DNA of 64,000 nt from Chloroflexi bacterium HGW-Chloroflexi-6 (GCA_002840685.1 PHBU01000018.1:25139-89138); one strand, 5' to 3'; positions 11,271-20,416 are shown, counted from the first letter of the stretch. Numbers and translations: made by a program. Notes: generated by a model from the sequence alone, not told the origin.

Positions 11271-11861
11271 GTGATACGAGTGGCAATCCTTGCCAGCGGA
11301 ATGGCGCTGCGGGTCGGCTTACGCCAGATGATTGGCGGCCTGCCTGATGTGCAAATTGTCGCCGAGAGCAACCAGACCCAGAACCTTCCGCTTGCGGATG
11401 TCTGGGTGCTGGCCTCGGCGGACCTTCTGCCCGCGCCGGAAAACTCCCCGGCTTTGCTGTTACTTTCAGATGACCCGGCAGATGCCTCGCGGCTGGTGAC
11501 CTACCCGCTGTGGGGCATTCTGCCGTTGGAGACAACTGAATCTGAACTGGCTGCGGCCCTGCGCGCGCTTGGGGAGGGTCTGTACGTGGGTGCGCCTGTG
11601 TTGTTGAGAGAATTGCTCGTACCGCTTCTGCGCCCCGGGTTGGATGCTGACGATTTAATGGCTCAACCGCTGACGGGACGCGAGTTGGAAGTTCTGCAAC
11701 TGGTTGCCGAAGGCCTGGCGAACAAACAAATCGCTCTCGCGCTCGCAATCAGCGAACATACGGTCAAATTCCACCTGTCCTCGATTTACACAAAATTAAG
11801 GGTAACCAGTCGCACAGAAGCCATCCGGGTCGGCGCCCGGCACGGATGGGTGGCGCTGTGA
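11271..11861 (+). CDS. LuxR/NarL-type regulator with degenerate receiver
   Basis: The 196-residue protein has a receiver-like N-terminal domain (~1-115) and a LuxR helix-turn-helix (~130-192: LTGRELEVLQLVAEGLANKQIA, then SEHTVKFHLSSIYTKL). The receiver lacks the usual acidic pair after the first strand (AILASGM instead) and the phospho-acceptor Asp at the end of the third strand (VWVLASADL). It is therefore likely an atypical regulator controlled by something other than phosphotransfer. The start is GTG at 11271 with an aaagga ribosome site eight bases before it. It follows the HtrA-type protease gene, which may share its regulon or act on it. Confidence 0.85.
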   Translation: MIRVAILASGMALRVGLRQMIGGLPDVQIVAESNQTQNLPLADVWVLASADLLPAPENSPALLLLSDDPADASRLVTYPLWGILPLETTESELAAALRALGEGLYVGAPVLLRELLVPLLRPGLDADDLMAQPLTGRELEVLQLVAEGLANKQIALALAISEHTVKFHLSSIYTKLRVTSRTEAIRVGARHGWVAL

Positions 11862-11870
11862 TCCGTGGAA

Positions 11871-11900
11871 ACAAAAACCGCCCATCAGAGCGGTTTTTGT
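11871..11900. terminator. Bidirectional terminator between convergent genes
   Basis: The 11-bp perfect stem acaaaaaccgc / gcggtttttgt (11871-11881 with 11890-11900) has flanking A and T tracts on both sides. It separates the rightward regulator gene from the leftward phoU. Confidence 0.85.
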
Positions 11901-11968
11901 TTTAATATCATCCAGTGTTACCAAGAGAAGTAAAGCTCAAATGGGAAACGCGCCTTCAATATTTCCCA

Positions 11969-12646
11969 TTACCCTGACAGATCGTTCGTGGAAGTTTGAG
12001 TTTCCTTATATTGCCCTGTAACCACGAATTCCGTTCGTTCGCAGATATTGGTCACACGGTCGGCGAAGCGCTCCAGGTTGTGGGCTGCCCAGAGCAGCCA
12101 GTTGGCGTGTTCGATACTGCGTGGATCGGCCACGATAAAGGTCATTAACTCACGGTAGATTTGCACATAGAGCTGATCCACCAAATCATCTTCAGCCGGG
12201 ATAAGGCGCGCGCTTTCAGCATCTTCGTTGACAAAGGCTGCCAGGGCGCGATGGAGCATGCTGACTCCTTGCTCGGCCATGCGCGGCATATCCACCAATG
12301 GCTTGAGCAGCGGCTCGCTGCCCATCCGGAGATTGATCACGCCAATGCCTTTGGCATAATCGCCCATACGCTCCAACTCACCGATCACTTCCAGGATGGA
12401 TGCCAGTACGCGCAAGTCGCGCGCCATGGGCTGCTGGGTGGCGATCACGATCATGACACGGTTTTCGAGTTCGAAGCGCTTCTCGTTGATGGTTTTATCC
12501 CCGAGAATGACTTTTTCTGAGAGAGCCAAGTCACGTTTTTTGAGCGCTGTCACCGAATCAAGCAGGGCCTGCTCTGCCAAACTTCCCAGGATCAGGATTT
12601 CATCTTTAAGTTCTTGCATTTCGTGTTCAAAAGTTGTCCGAACCAT
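11969..12646 (-). CDS. phoU: PhoU phosphate signalling protein
   Basis: PhoU is a cytoplasmic helical-bundle protein that links the Pst transporter to PhoR and shuts off the Pho response in high phosphate. This copy has about 225 residues with two tandem PhoU repeats (~10-100 and ~115-210), including RDLRVLASILEVIGELERMGDYA and the second-repeat NLERFADRVTNICE. I choose ATG 12646 because ggag lies six bases before it. An in-frame ATG at 12658 would overlap that site. It is the last gene of the leftward pst cluster. Confidence 0.93.
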   Translation of the reverse strand: MVRTTFEHEMQELKDEILILGSLAEQALLDSVTALKKRDLALSEKVILGDKTINEKRFELENRVMIVIATQQPMARDLRVLASILEVIGELERMGDYAKGIGVINLRMGSEPLLKPLVDMPRMAEQGVSMLHRALAAFVNEDAESARLIPAEDDLVDQLYVQIYRELMTFIVADPRSIEHANWLLWAAHNLERFADRVTNICERTEFVVTGQYKETQTSTNDLSG

Positions 12647-12718
12647 ACCATTCTCCATTCTTGAATCTGGCGCATCGCGCTTGATTCTTTGTTCGCGTTG
12701 TAAGTTTTAAATCCCAAC

Positions 12719-13177
12719 TTAGTTGTCTTGAGCTATTTTGGCAGACTCAATACCCTGTTCGCGCAGCCAGGATCGGATTTTTTCAGCCATCTGATCGCGA
12801 ATAACGCGTACTTTGGCCAAAACTTCGTCCGGTGCGCCCTCAATGGCGGCAGGGTCTTCAAAGGGCCAGAACAGGTGTTTGCCCATGCTCAAAAAAACGC
12901 GCGGGCATTTCTCCTCGGCCCCGCCGCAGACGGTGACCGTATAGGCAAAGGTGACTTTCCCCAGGTACTCGTTAACGCTTTTGGAGTGTTGACCCTCCAT
13001 CGGCAGGCCGATTTCGTTCATAACGGTACGCACAACCGGGTGGATTTCGCCTTTGGGTTCCAGTCCCGCACTGAAAACATCGAAATGCTCGCCGGCAAAA
13101 GCGCGCAAAAATGCCTCGCCCATCTGGCTGCGGGCCGAGTTGCCCGTGCAAAGGAATAAGAATTTCGGTTTGCTCAT
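12719..13177 (-). CDS. arsC: ArsC-type arsenate reductase (low-MW phosphatase fold) inside the pst operon
   Basis: The 152-residue protein has the P-loop CTGNSARS with catalytic C10 and R16. The redox cysteines C84 and C91 (VCGGAEEKCP) and the general-acid D108 (EDP) match thioredoxin-coupled ArsC (C10, C82, C89, D105 in S. aureus). It should reduce arsenate to arsenite. The ATG at 13177 is one base after the pstB stop, with aggaagg ten bases upstream, so it is translated with pstB. Because Pst imports arsenate as a phosphate mimic, co-induction with Pst under phosphate starvation makes sense. A protein-tyrosine phosphatase role is less likely given the extra cysteine pair. Confidence 0.88.
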   Translation of the reverse strand: MSKPKFLFLCTGNSARSQMGEAFLRAFAGEHFDVFSAGLEPKGEIHPVVRTVMNEIGLPMEGQHSKSVNEYLGKVTFAYTVTVCGGAEEKCPRVFLSMGKHLFWPFEDPAAIEGAPDEVLAKVRVIRDQMAEKIRSWLREQGIESAKIAQDN

Positions 13178-13178
13178 T

Positions 13179-13964
13179 CTAGCCAAACCTTCCTGTTACG
13201 TAATCTTCGGTGCGTTTGTCGCTGGGGCGGGTGAAGATGATATCGGTTTTATCGTATTCGATGACCGTGCCCGAGCGGGTTTCCCCGTGGAGCATCATCA
13301 TGGCAGTGAAATCAGAAACGCGCGCGGCCTGCTGCATGTTATGGGTGACGATGATGATGGTGTAATTTTGTTTGAGTTCCTGCATTAATTCTTCAATGCG
13401 CAGGGTCGAGATAGGGTCGAGTGCCGAGGCGGGTTCATCCATCAGAATGATCTCGGGCTGGATGGCGATCGTGCGGGCGATGCACAGGCGCTGCTGCTGG
13501 CCGCCCGAAAGGGCATAGGCGCTTTGCTTGAGTTTGTCTTTGACTTCATCCCATAGTGCCGCGGCCCGCAGAGATTGCTCAACCAGTTCATCCATGTTGC
13601 CTTTGAAGCCGTTGATGTGCGCGCCCCACGAGATGTTCTCGTAGATGGACTTTGGAAAAGGGTTGGGCTTCTGGAAGACCATCCCGATCCGGCGGCGGAC
13701 TTCAACCGGGTCGATTTCCTTGCTGTACAGGTTGGTGCCGTGCAGCAGAATTTCTCCGTGGACGCGGCTGGTGGGCACAAAATCGTTCATGCGGTTGAAG
13801 GCGCGCAGCAAGGTCGATTTGCCGCAGCCCGAAGGGCCGATGATGGCAGTGATCTTGCCTTTTTCGATTTGCAGGTTGACACCCTTCACGGCTTCAAAAG
13901 AACCGTAATAAATGCTTAGATCGCGGGTCTCGATGGCATATTGTGGGTTGTTTTCAGGTTGCAT
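13179..13964 (-). CDS. pstB: PstB, phosphate ABC transporter ATPase
   Basis: The 261-residue cytoplasmic ATPase has Walker [10 protein letters not shown] (43-51), a Q-loop in [10 protein letters not shown], the signature LSGGQQQR, Walker [13 protein letters not shown] and the switch His in [17 protein letters not shown] after Walker A is characteristic of PstB. It powers PstCA. It lies between pstA (19 bases upstream) and arsC (one base downstream). Confidence 0.98.
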   Translation of the reverse strand: MQPENNPQYAIETRDLSIYYGSFEAVKGVNLQIEKGKITAIIGPSGCGKSTLLRAFNRMNDFVPTSRVHGEILLHGTNLYSKEIDPVEVRRRIGMVFQKPNPFPKSIYENISWGAHINGFKGNMDELVEQSLRAAALWDEVKDKLKQSAYALSGGQQQRLCIARTIAIQPEIILMDEPASALDPISTLRIEELMQELKQNYTIIIVTHNMQQAARVSDFTAMMMLHGETRSGTVIEYDKTDIIFTRPSDKRTEDYVTGRFG

Positions 13965-13982
13965 GGTTATATCTCTCTTGCT

Positions 13983-15218
13983 TTAATATTTTCTCTGCAG
14001 GCGGTTGCGCAGCAAAATGGCAGTGGCGTTGAGGGTCAGGAGCAATACCAGCAGAACGAGGATCGCTGCCGCAGCAATGGCGTGGAACTCTCCCTGGGCG
14101 CGCGAGGTCCACTGGTAGATTTGGATCGGCAGGGCGGTGAATTTGCTGAACAAGCCACTCGGATCGACACTGATGAAGGTCGAAGCGCCGACGATGATCA
14201 GCGGCGCGGTTTCGCCAACGGCGCGCGACATGGCCAGGATGCTGCCTGTCAGAATACCCGGCAGGGCATTGGGCAGCACGTGGCTCCAGACAGTCTGCCA
14301 GCGGGTTGCGCCGACTCCGTAGGCCGCCTGGCGGATTGAATCGGGTACGGCTTTGATCGCTTCCTGGGCATTGATGATGACCAGTGGCAAAACGAGGATG
14401 CCCATGGTCAGCCCGGCGGAGAGGATGGTGCGCCCGTTTGAATCGGTCACGCCGAACAACGCGCCGCTGGTCAGGGCTTCCAGCGTGCGGACGAAGATTG
14501 CCAGGCCGAGCATCCCATACACAATCGAGGGCACGCCGGCCAGGTTATTGATGTTGGTTTGGATAATTTTGAAGAGCAGGCTTTTCTTGCTGGCGTATTC
14601 CTGCAAATAGATCGCCGCACCCACCCCGACCGGCAGGGCAAACGAGATGGCGATGCCAACCAGCCACATCGAGCCAAACAGGGCGGTGCGCACCCCGGCA
14701 AATTCGGCTTTACTCGACATGGGCGTGCTCAGAAACTCGGGGGTCAGCCACGAGCGAAATTCCAGGCGCGCGTCTGGGAATTTCTCGGCAACCTCGGCTT
14801 CAAGTTCAGCTTTTTTCAGGATCGAATCGAAGAGCGGATACGTTTCGAGTGTCTTGATCTGGATGATGCGCTCGATGACCAGGTTGTACAGCTCGCCCTG
14901 GCCGCGTTTTTCCATGGCGGTTTCATTGTCCAGTTTGTTGTATGCGCCGCGCGAAAGGTTTGTCTTGAGAACCGCGATCAATTCTTCTTTATTCAGCTCA
15001 TCGAGCGGTTTTTCGCTGATCAGCGCCGGGTCTTTCTTGAATTCATAAGCCACGTAGCCGAAGGCGCCATCCATCACGTTTAAAACCAGGGCGGAAAGGC
15101 TTAAAATCGCGATCAGCAGGGCCGAAAGGAAGATGATCTGCCAGATCCAGGCTGTACGGTAACGGCTGGCAACGAAATTTTCCAGCTCGTTCTTTGGGGG
15201 GTAAGTGTATTTTTCCAT
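13983..15218 (-). CDS. pstA: PstA, phosphate ABC permease with extra periplasmic domain
   Basis: This 411-residue permease subunit is longer than the usual ~290. After the first membrane span (~23-48) there is an extracytoplasmic insertion of about 130 residues, rich in charged residues. Five further spans and the EAA loop (AYGVGATRWQTVWSHVLP) follow. I choose ATG 15218, four bases after the pstC stop. A GTG at 15239 overlapping pstC is possible but has no ribosome site. The insertion is real sequence, not a start artefact, because it lies between recognisable membrane spans. Its role is unknown; contact with the double-domain PstS is a speculation. Confidence 0.93.
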   Translation of the reverse strand: MEKYTYPPKNELENFVASRYRTAWIWQIIFLSALLIAILSLSALVLNVMDGAFGYVAYEFKKDPALISEKPLDELNKEELIAVLKTNLSRGAYNKLDNETAMEKRGQGELYNLVIERIIQIKTLETYPLFDSILKKAELEAEVAEKFPDARLEFRSWLTPEFLSTPMSSKAEFAGVRTALFGSMWLVGIAISFALPVGVGAAIYLQEYASKKSLLFKIIQTNINNLAGVPSIVYGMLGLAIFVRTLEALTSGALFGVTDSNGRTILSAGLTMGILVLPLVIINAQEAIKAVPDSIRQAAYGVGATRWQTVWSHVLPNALPGILTGSILAMSRAVGETAPLIIVGASTFISVDPSGLFSKFTALPIQIYQWTSRAQGEFHAIAAAAILVLLVLLLTLNATAILLRNRLQRKY

Positions 15219-15222
15219 CGGG

Positions 15223-16170
15223 TTACTCGTATTGCTCACGGAATTTTGAAACGATCCATTGGCTGACCAGGTTCAAGACCAATGTCACCAGGAAGAGCAT
15301 CAGCGCAATCGCGAACAGGCTGTTGTAGTCGATGGTGTTGTATGAGAGATCGCCGCCGCTGATGCGGGCAATGTGGGCGGTCATTGTTTCAGCCGCTTCA
15401 AGTGGATTGAATGTGAATTTGGATGTCGCGCCTGAGGCGACTGCCACGATCATGGTTTCGCCGACCGCGCGCGAAATGCCAACGATGATGGCTGCGCCGA
15501 TCCCCGAAAGCGCCGCCGGCAGGATGACCTGCGTGCTGGCCTCGAAGCGGGTCGCTCCCATGGCGTAGGCCGCTTCGCGCAGCGAATTGGGGACAGCGCT
15601 CAGGGCATCCTCGCTCATCGAAGAGATCAAGGGCAGGATCATGATACCCATCACGATGCCGGCTGAGAGCATGTTGTAAACCCCCAGGGTATCTTCGCCA
15701 ATCAGGCTGCGCAGGATGGGAGTTACAAAAAGCAGGGCAAAAAAACCGTACACCACGGTTGGGATGCCTGCCAGAATTTCCAAGACAGGTTTAAGGACAG
15801 ATCGGGCGCGCGGGCTGGCATATTCGCTCAAGTAGATGGCGGCGCTCATCCCGAGCGGCAGGGCGACCAACATCGCAATTGCGCTGGTGGTCAGGGTGGC
15901 GCTGATCAGCGCCCAGATGCCGAATTGTCCGATCGCGGGCTGCCACTGGGTGGTCAGGAAAAATTCTGCGAAGCTTACTTGCGGGTCGTTGAAAAACAAC
16001 AAAGCCTGGTCGCCCAGGACAATTACAATGCTGACCGTAATAAAAATTGTCAGGAACCCCACCAGGAACAGGGATATTTCAATGATGCCTTCCCCAAGCC
16101 GCATTTTGCGTTTCAGGTTGCCGGGCTGAAAGGCAGCGGGCGCGAGAATTTTTTTCTGTGTTTCTTCCAT
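15223..16170 (-). CDS. pstC: PstC, phosphate ABC permease
   Basis: The 315-residue inner-membrane permease has six predicted spans. The first is at ~31-55, and the EAA loop is AYAMGATRFEASTQVILPAAL. The ISRAVGETMIVAVASG segment is typical of PstC. ATG 16170 has agga ten bases upstream and is preferred over the TTG at 16179. It pairs with PstA to form the phosphate channel. Confidence 0.96.
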   Translation of the reverse strand: MEETQKKILAPAAFQPGNLKRKMRLGEGIIEISLFLVGFLTIFITVSIVIVLGDQALLFFNDPQVSFAEFFLTTQWQPAIGQFGIWALISATLTTSAIAMLVALPLGMSAAIYLSEYASPRARSVLKPVLEILAGIPTVVYGFFALLFVTPILRSLIGEDTLGVYNMLSAGIVMGIMILPLISSMSEDALSAVPNSLREAAYAMGATRFEASTQVILPAALSGIGAAIIVGISRAVGETMIVAVASGATSKFTFNPLEAAETMTAHIARISGGDLSYNTIDYNSLFAIALMLFLVTLVLNLVSQWIVSKFREQYE

Positions 16171-16203
16171 AATTTGCAAATCCTGATCACATCCGATAGA
16201 TTT

Positions 16204-16236
16204 GGGCTGGCCTCACTTTTTGAGAGAGGCCAGCCC
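16204..16236 (-). other. Hairpin between pstS and pstC
   Basis: The perfect 11-bp stem gggctggcctc / gaggccagccc has an 11-base loop and no T-run on the transcribed strand. It lies directly after pstS. It probably stabilises the pstS mRNA or partly attenuates the permease genes, giving more binding protein than permease. Confidence 0.65.
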
Positions 16237-16259
16237 TGGGAAGAGTATTTTCTTGCAGT

Positions 16260-18236
16260 TTATTGGCTAACAGCCGCGTACCAGGCGCCCCAGGCGGAGT
16301 AAATGGCGCTCTTGGGAGCGGGGAAGTAACCGACATCGATGATGTTGTCATCGAGCTGGCCCAGGTAGAAGCCAATGAACGCGGCCACCTGCGGTTTTTC
16401 CTGCATGATCTGGGCGGTGGAGTAGATGAAGAGCGGGCGGGCCAGAGGATAGGTACCGTTATCGACATTGGCCTGGGTGGGTTCGACATCGTTGACAGCC
16501 AGGGCTTTGAGAGTATCGGTATTTTCGTTGAAGTACGCGTAACCAAAGTACCCGATGGCATACTGGTCGCCAGCCACACCCTGGACGAGAACGTTGTCAT
16601 CTTCGGAGAACTGGGTGCCTTCGAGACCAAGCAGGGCGGCTTCGCCAGCATCGATGTCGGCTTTGCCATCGGCATTCTTGAAGTGGGGGGCCATGACAGC
16701 TTCGACGAAGTAGTCGAAGGTGCCAGAGTCAGCGCCCGGGGAGTAGACTTTGATGGCTTCGGCGGGGAATTCGGGGCGCAGGTCTGCCCAGGTCTTGGCT
16801 TCGCCAGAGAAGATCATGGCAAGTTCTTCGGTGGTCAGGGCGGTGGCGAACTCGTTCTGGGATGAGACAACTACGGCCAGAGCGTCAGTCCCGACACGGA
16901 ACTCAAGCGGTTCGCGGCCGATGGCCTGGCAGGCTTCTTTTTCACTGGCCTTGATGGCGCGCGAGGCGTTAGCGATATCGCTTTCACCGGCCACGCAGAA
17001 GCGTTCGAAACCAGCGCCGGTACCGATGCTGTCGACGGTGATGTTGCCGGTGTAGCCTTCGTTCTGGAACAGTTCGGCCATACGCTCGGAAACCGGGAAG
17101 ACGGTTGATGAACCCGCGCTGATGATGTCGCCGCTAACGGCGGACGGGTCAACCGAAAATTCCTGGGTGGAGAGCCATGCGCCCCAGGCGGAGTAGATGG
17201 CCTTGGCGGGGGCGGGGAAGTAACCGACATCGATGATGTTGTCATCGAGCTGGCTCAGGTAGAAGGCGATGAACGCGGCAACCTGGGGTTTCTCCTGCAT
17301 GATTTTGGCGGTGGAGTAGATGAAGAGCGGGCGGGCCAGGGGGTAGGTGCCGTTATCGACATTGGCCTGGGTGGGTTCGACATCATTGACGGCCAGGGCT
17401 TTGAGAGTATCGGTATTTTCGTTGAAGTAGGCATAACCGAAGTAACCAATGGCGTACTGATCGCCAGCCACACCCTGGACGAGCACGTTGTCATCTTCGG
17501 AGAACTGGGTGCCTTCAAGACCAAGCAGGGCGGCTTCACCAGCATCGATGTCGGCTTTGCCATCGGCATTCTTGAAGTGGGGGGCCATAACGGCTTCAAC
17601 GAAGTAATCGAAGGTGCCAGAGTCAGCGCCGGGGGAGTAGACCGAAATCTTGCCATCCGGGTAAGCCGGGTTCAGTTCGTTCCAGTTGGTCACCTGGCCG
17701 GAGAAGATCTTGGCGAGTTCTTCGGTGGTGATGTTGGTGGCGAAGTCATTCTGGCTGGAGACGACCACGGCCAGAGCGTCAGTCCCAACACGAAACTCGA
17801 GCGGTTCGCGGCCGATGGCCTGGCAGGCTTCTTTTTCGCTGCCTTTGATGGCGCGGGAAGCGTTCGAGATGTCGCTTTCACCAGCCACGCAGAAGCGTTC
17901 GAAGCCAGCGCCGGTGCCTATGCTGTCGACGGTGATGTTGCCGGTGTAGCCTTCATTCTGGAAGAGTTCGGCCATGCGCTCGGAAACCGGGAAGACGGTT
18001 GATGAGCCAGCCGTGATAATGTCGCCGCTAACTTCATCGGGCAGCATGGCGTAGGGCAGCACGATGGGCAGAATCTCTTCTTCCATCGGGGCTTCGGCGG
18101 AAGTGGCTTCAGCGCTGGGAGCCTCGCCAGCGGGCGCTTCCGTGGCCGGGACTTCGGTTGCGGGTGCGCCGCAGGCAGCCAGCGCCAGGCTGGCGATGAT
18201 CAATGTGGCAAAAATAATGAGCAGGTTTTTACGCAT
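16260..18236 (-). CDS. pstS: PstS lipoprotein with two tandem phosphate-binding domains
   Basis: The 658-residue lipoprotein has a signal peptide with lipobox ending at C22 (SLALAAC), an A/P/T/E-rich linker (~25-55), and two near-identical phosphate-binding domains at ~69-352 and ~367-651, offset by exactly 298 residues. Each domain has the PstS motifs AGSSTVFPVSERMAELF and SPGADSGTFDYF, plus a two-cysteine pattern (FCVAGESD, KEACQAIG). Usual PstS has one such domain (~320-400 residues), so this is an internal duplication fused in one chain. It captures phosphate outside the cell for PstCA. It is preceded by Pho boxes. Nucleotide identity between the halves is also high, suggesting recent duplication or gene conversion. 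Confidence 0.95.
   Translation of the reverse strand: MRKNLLIIFATLIIASLALAACGAPATEVPATEAPAGEAPSAEATSAEAPMEEEILPIVLPYAMLPDEVSGDIITAGSSTVFPVSERMAELFQNEGYTGNITVDSIGTGAGFERFCVAGESDISNASRAIKGSEKEACQAIGREPLEFRVGTDALAVVVSSQNDFATNITTEELAKIFSGQVTNWNELNPAYPDGKISVYSPGADSGTFDYFVEAVMAPHFKNADGKADIDAGEAALLGLEGTQFSEDDNVLVQGVAGDQYAIGYFGYAYFNENTDTLKALAVNDVEPTQANVDNGTYPLARPLFIYSTAKIMQEKPQVAAFIAFYLSQLDDNIIDVGYFPAPAKAIYSAWGAWLSTQEFSVDPSAVSGDIISAGSSTVFPVSERMAELFQNEGYTGNITVDSIGTGAGFERFCVAGESDIANASRAIKASEKEACQAIGREPLEFRVGTDALAVVVSSQNEFATALTTEELAMIFSGEAKTWADLRPEFPAEAIKVYSPGADSGTFDYFVEAVMAPHFKNADGKADIDAGEAALLGLEGTQFSEDDNVLVQGVAGDQYAIGYFGYAYFNENTDTLKALAVNDVEPTQANVDNGTYPLARPLFIYSTAQIMQEKPQVAAFIGFYLGQLDDNIIDVGYFPAPKSAIYSAWGAWYAAVSQ
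16284..17138 (-). repeat. Second copy of intragenic ~0.85-kb repeat in pstS
   Basis: This is the DNA encoding residues 367-651 of PstS. It is nearly identical to 17181-18032, with a period of 894 bp, and differs mainly at the AKTWADLRPEF segment and in scattered third positions. Confidence 0.9.
17181..18032 (-). repeat. First copy of intragenic ~0.85-kb repeat in pstS
   Basis: This encodes residues 69-352 of PstS and is the direct-repeat partner of 16284-17138. The frame is kept across the junction (a ~14-residue linker between domains), so this is a functional fusion rather than a broken duplication. Confidence 0.9.
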
Positions 18237-18298
18237 TTCTCTTTTCCTCTTGTGAGTTTTTCTTTAGATTTTTTTGTTTGCCTGTTTATTTTCTCATC

Positions 18299-18342
18299 TG
18301 TCTGTTAAGGACACTGCAAGGATGGTTTAACATTCGGTTAAC
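18299..18342 (-). promoter_or_regulatory. Pho box: four 11-bp direct repeats upstream of pstS
   Basis: Read leftward, four consecutive 11-mers are GTTAACCGAAT, GTTAAACCATC, CTTGCAGTGTC and CTTAACAGACA. The 11-bp period and GTTAA cores match the direct-repeat PHO boxes bound by PhoB/PhoP-type regulators. They lie 63-106 bases before the pstS start. A second set precedes phoB. Confidence 0.78.
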
Positions 18343-18370
18343 GATTTGGCATATAAAAGGCAGCCTTAAA

Positions 18371-18402
18371 TGCGTAACGCCCCTGGAATGGGGCATTACG
18401 CA
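18371..18402. other. Strong hairpin between phoR and pstS promoter
   Basis: The 13-bp stem tgcgtaacgcccc / ggggcattacgca has one mismatch and a six-base loop. Neither strand has a good T-run, so it is a weak terminator at best. It would insulate phoBR transcription from the pst promoter. Confidence 0.55.
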
Positions 18403-18432
18403 GTGAAAAAGGTTTTTCAAATAAGCGAATTT

Positions 18433-19686
18433 TTAGTGTATTGGGATGGTAAAGCAGAAAGTGCTGCCATCGCCTTCGCGGCTTTCGGCCCAGATTTTAC
18501 CGCCGTGAGCTTCAACCAGGTGTCGGGCGATGGACAATCCCAGGCCGGTGCCGCCGCCGCTGCGTGAGCGATCTACACGATAAAAACGCTCAAAGATTCG
18601 CGGCAGATCGTCGGCCGGGATGCCGGGACCGGTATCTTGCACCAGGAAACGGACAAACTGCCCATCCGGTAGCGCAGACAATGTCACTTCACCGCCAGGC
18701 GGGGTGAACTTGACCGCATTGTGGATCAGGTTGACCAGAACCTGTTCAAGACGGGGTAAATCGGCGCGGATCAGCGGCATATCGCCAGAATAATCCACTT
18801 TCAGGGTAAGCCCGGCTCGCTCGGCCTGGGTTCTCATCCGGTCGGCGGCCGAGCTTAGCAGGCTGGCCGGAGAGATGGGTTTCAAGTCGAGCGGCACCTG
18901 ACCCGATTCGATTCGCGAGAGTTCGAGCAATTCTGTGGCCATTTGCGTGAGCGCGTCCACTTCAGTCTGGATGCGGCCCAGAAAACGGTGTGCGGCGGGC
19001 GGGTCTTCGAGCGCGCCCTCCTGCAGGGTTTCAGTCAGGGCTTTTAGCGAAGCCAGCGGGGTGCGCAACTCGTGCGAAACATTGGAGATAAAGTCGCGCC
19101 GGACGGTTTCAAGGCGGCGCAGGCGCGTCAGGTCATGGATCAGCAAAATTGCTCCCCCGGCATGCTGGTCAGGGATGGCGATCAGCTGCAGGAATTTGCG
19201 CGTGAAGGGCACCTCGACCGAATCGCTTTGGACTTCACCGCTTTGTTGACACTTGCGCCAGGTTTCGATCAACTGGTGGTGGCGCAAGGCAACGCTGACA
19301 GATTTCCCGATCAGCGTTTTGCCCTCGCCGAAGAGTTTGTCTGCGGCAGGGTTGGTCATCTGGATGCGCCCATCGGGATCGGCAATTAGAACGCCATCTG
19401 TAATTTGTGTCAGGGTGGCTTCGAGGCGGGTGCGCTCGGCATCCAACGCCAAAATTTGCAGGTCAAAGGTCTGAATCAGAGTGCGGACAGACCCCGAAAG
19501 ATTTGTGAGATTCTCTATATCGGCAGGCAGGTCTACGGGAGAAAGGCTGCCCTCTGCGGCGCGGCGGATGGCACGGGCATAATTATCCGTGCTGCGGCGC
19601 AGGGAAAGATATCGCCAGCATATCCAGCCCAAGGCCAGGCTGAGCAGGAGAACCAAGATCAGCAGAAACCAGGAAATGGTATTCAT
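18433..19686 (-). CDS. phoR: PhoR, phosphate-sensing histidine kinase
   Basis: The 417-residue kinase has one N-terminal membrane span (~5-25), a HAMP-like linker, and a PAS domain (~85-190; [17 protein letters not shown]). HisKA has phospho-acceptor H205 ([13 protein letters not shown]), and the HATPase has [18 protein letters not shown] and GTGLGLSIA. This is the usual PhoR plan: no large outer sensor, signal delivered through PstSCAB/PhoU. The ATG at 19686 overlaps the phoB stop by four bases (ATGA), so the pair is translationally coupled. Confidence 0.93.
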   Translation of the reverse strand: MNTISWFLLILVLLLSLALGWICWRYLSLRRSTDNYARAIRRAAEGSLSPVDLPADIENLTNLSGSVRTLIQTFDLQILALDAERTRLEATLTQITDGVLIADPDGRIQMTNPAADKLFGEGKTLIGKSVSVALRHHQLIETWRKCQQSGEVQSDSVEVPFTRKFLQLIAIPDQHAGGAILLIHDLTRLRRLETVRRDFISNVSHELRTPLASLKALTETLQEGALEDPPAAHRFLGRIQTEVDALTQMATELLELSRIESGQVPLDLKPISPASLLSSAADRMRTQAERAGLTLKVDYSGDMPLIRADLPRLEQVLVNLIHNAVKFTPPGGEVTLSALPDGQFVRFLVQDTGPGIPADDLPRIFERFYRVDRSRSGGGTGLGLSIARHLVEAHGGKIWAESREGDGSTFCFTIPIH

Positions 19687-20396
19687 CCTTCGAAACGATA
19701 GCCGCCGCCGCGAACGGTGACGATCCGGGTTGGGTTGGCCGCATCTTTTTCGATCTTTTGACGCAGCCAACGGACATGGACATCGACCGTGCGGCTGTCT
19801 CCGATATAATCCCAGCCCCAGACGCGTTCAAGAATGAATTCGCGCGAGAGCATCTGGCCTTTGTGTTCGGCAAAGAACAGCAGCAGGTCATATTCCTGCG
19901 GTTTGAGGGCCAGGGGTATGGCATCAAGGGTTGTTTCGCGGCGCGTATGGTTGATGGCCAGGTTCCCGAAGATGAGTATGTCTTGGTTGGGGGCGCTGGT
20001 TTTGAGTCTGCCAAGTTCTTCGCGGATGGTCTCGGTGCGGCGGAGTTGGGCTTTGACTCGCGCGATCAGCTCGCGCATGGAGAAAGGTTTGGTGACATAA
20101 TCGTCCGCGCCGATTTCGAGGCCAACAACGCGGTCGATTTCGTCGTCTCGAGCGGTCAGCATGATGATGGGAGATTGAAAGCCCTCGCGCCGAAGAATTT
20201 TGCAAACTTCGACTCCATCCAACTGCGGAAGCATGATGTCGAGCAGGATCAGGTCCGGTTTGCGCCGCCTGGCCGTTTCGAGCGCTGTTTTTCCGTCCCC
20301 GACAGCGTCGACGGTATATCCATGCTTTTGCAGGTTGTAGGCGAGGGTCTCTTGCAGAGAGGGTTCATCTTCAACGATAAGTATGTTTTCTGGCAT
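19683..20396 (-). CDS. phoB: PhoB/PhoP-type phosphate response regulator
   Basis: The 237-residue OmpR-family regulator has a receiver with E9/D10, phospho-acceptor D53 ([11 protein letters not shown]) and a conserved KPF lysine. Its winged helix (~140-235) has [12 protein letters not shown] and [11 protein letters not shown]. Adjacent phoR and the pst cluster identify the pathway. Two 11-bp direct repeats and a -10 element lie in its promoter, so it is likely autoregulated and also drives pstS. Confidence 0.93.
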   Translation of the reverse strand: MPENILIVEDEPSLQETLAYNLQKHGYTVDAVGDGKTALETARRRKPDLILLDIMLPQLDGVEVCKILRREGFQSPIIMLTARDDEIDRVVGLEIGADDYVTKPFSMRELIARVKAQLRRTETIREELGRLKTSAPNQDILIFGNLAINHTRRETTLDAIPLALKPQEYDLLLFFAEHKGQMLSREFILERVWGWDYIGDSRTVDVHVRWLRQKIEKDAANPTRIVTVRGGGYRFEG

Positions 20397-20416
20397 GGGA
20401 TTTCCTGTGTAAAAGT

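Noticed and set aside
16284..18032. Possible CRISPR-like or satellite array because of strong repetition
   Set aside because: Only two copies of ~850 bp in frame within pstS; it is a domain duplication.
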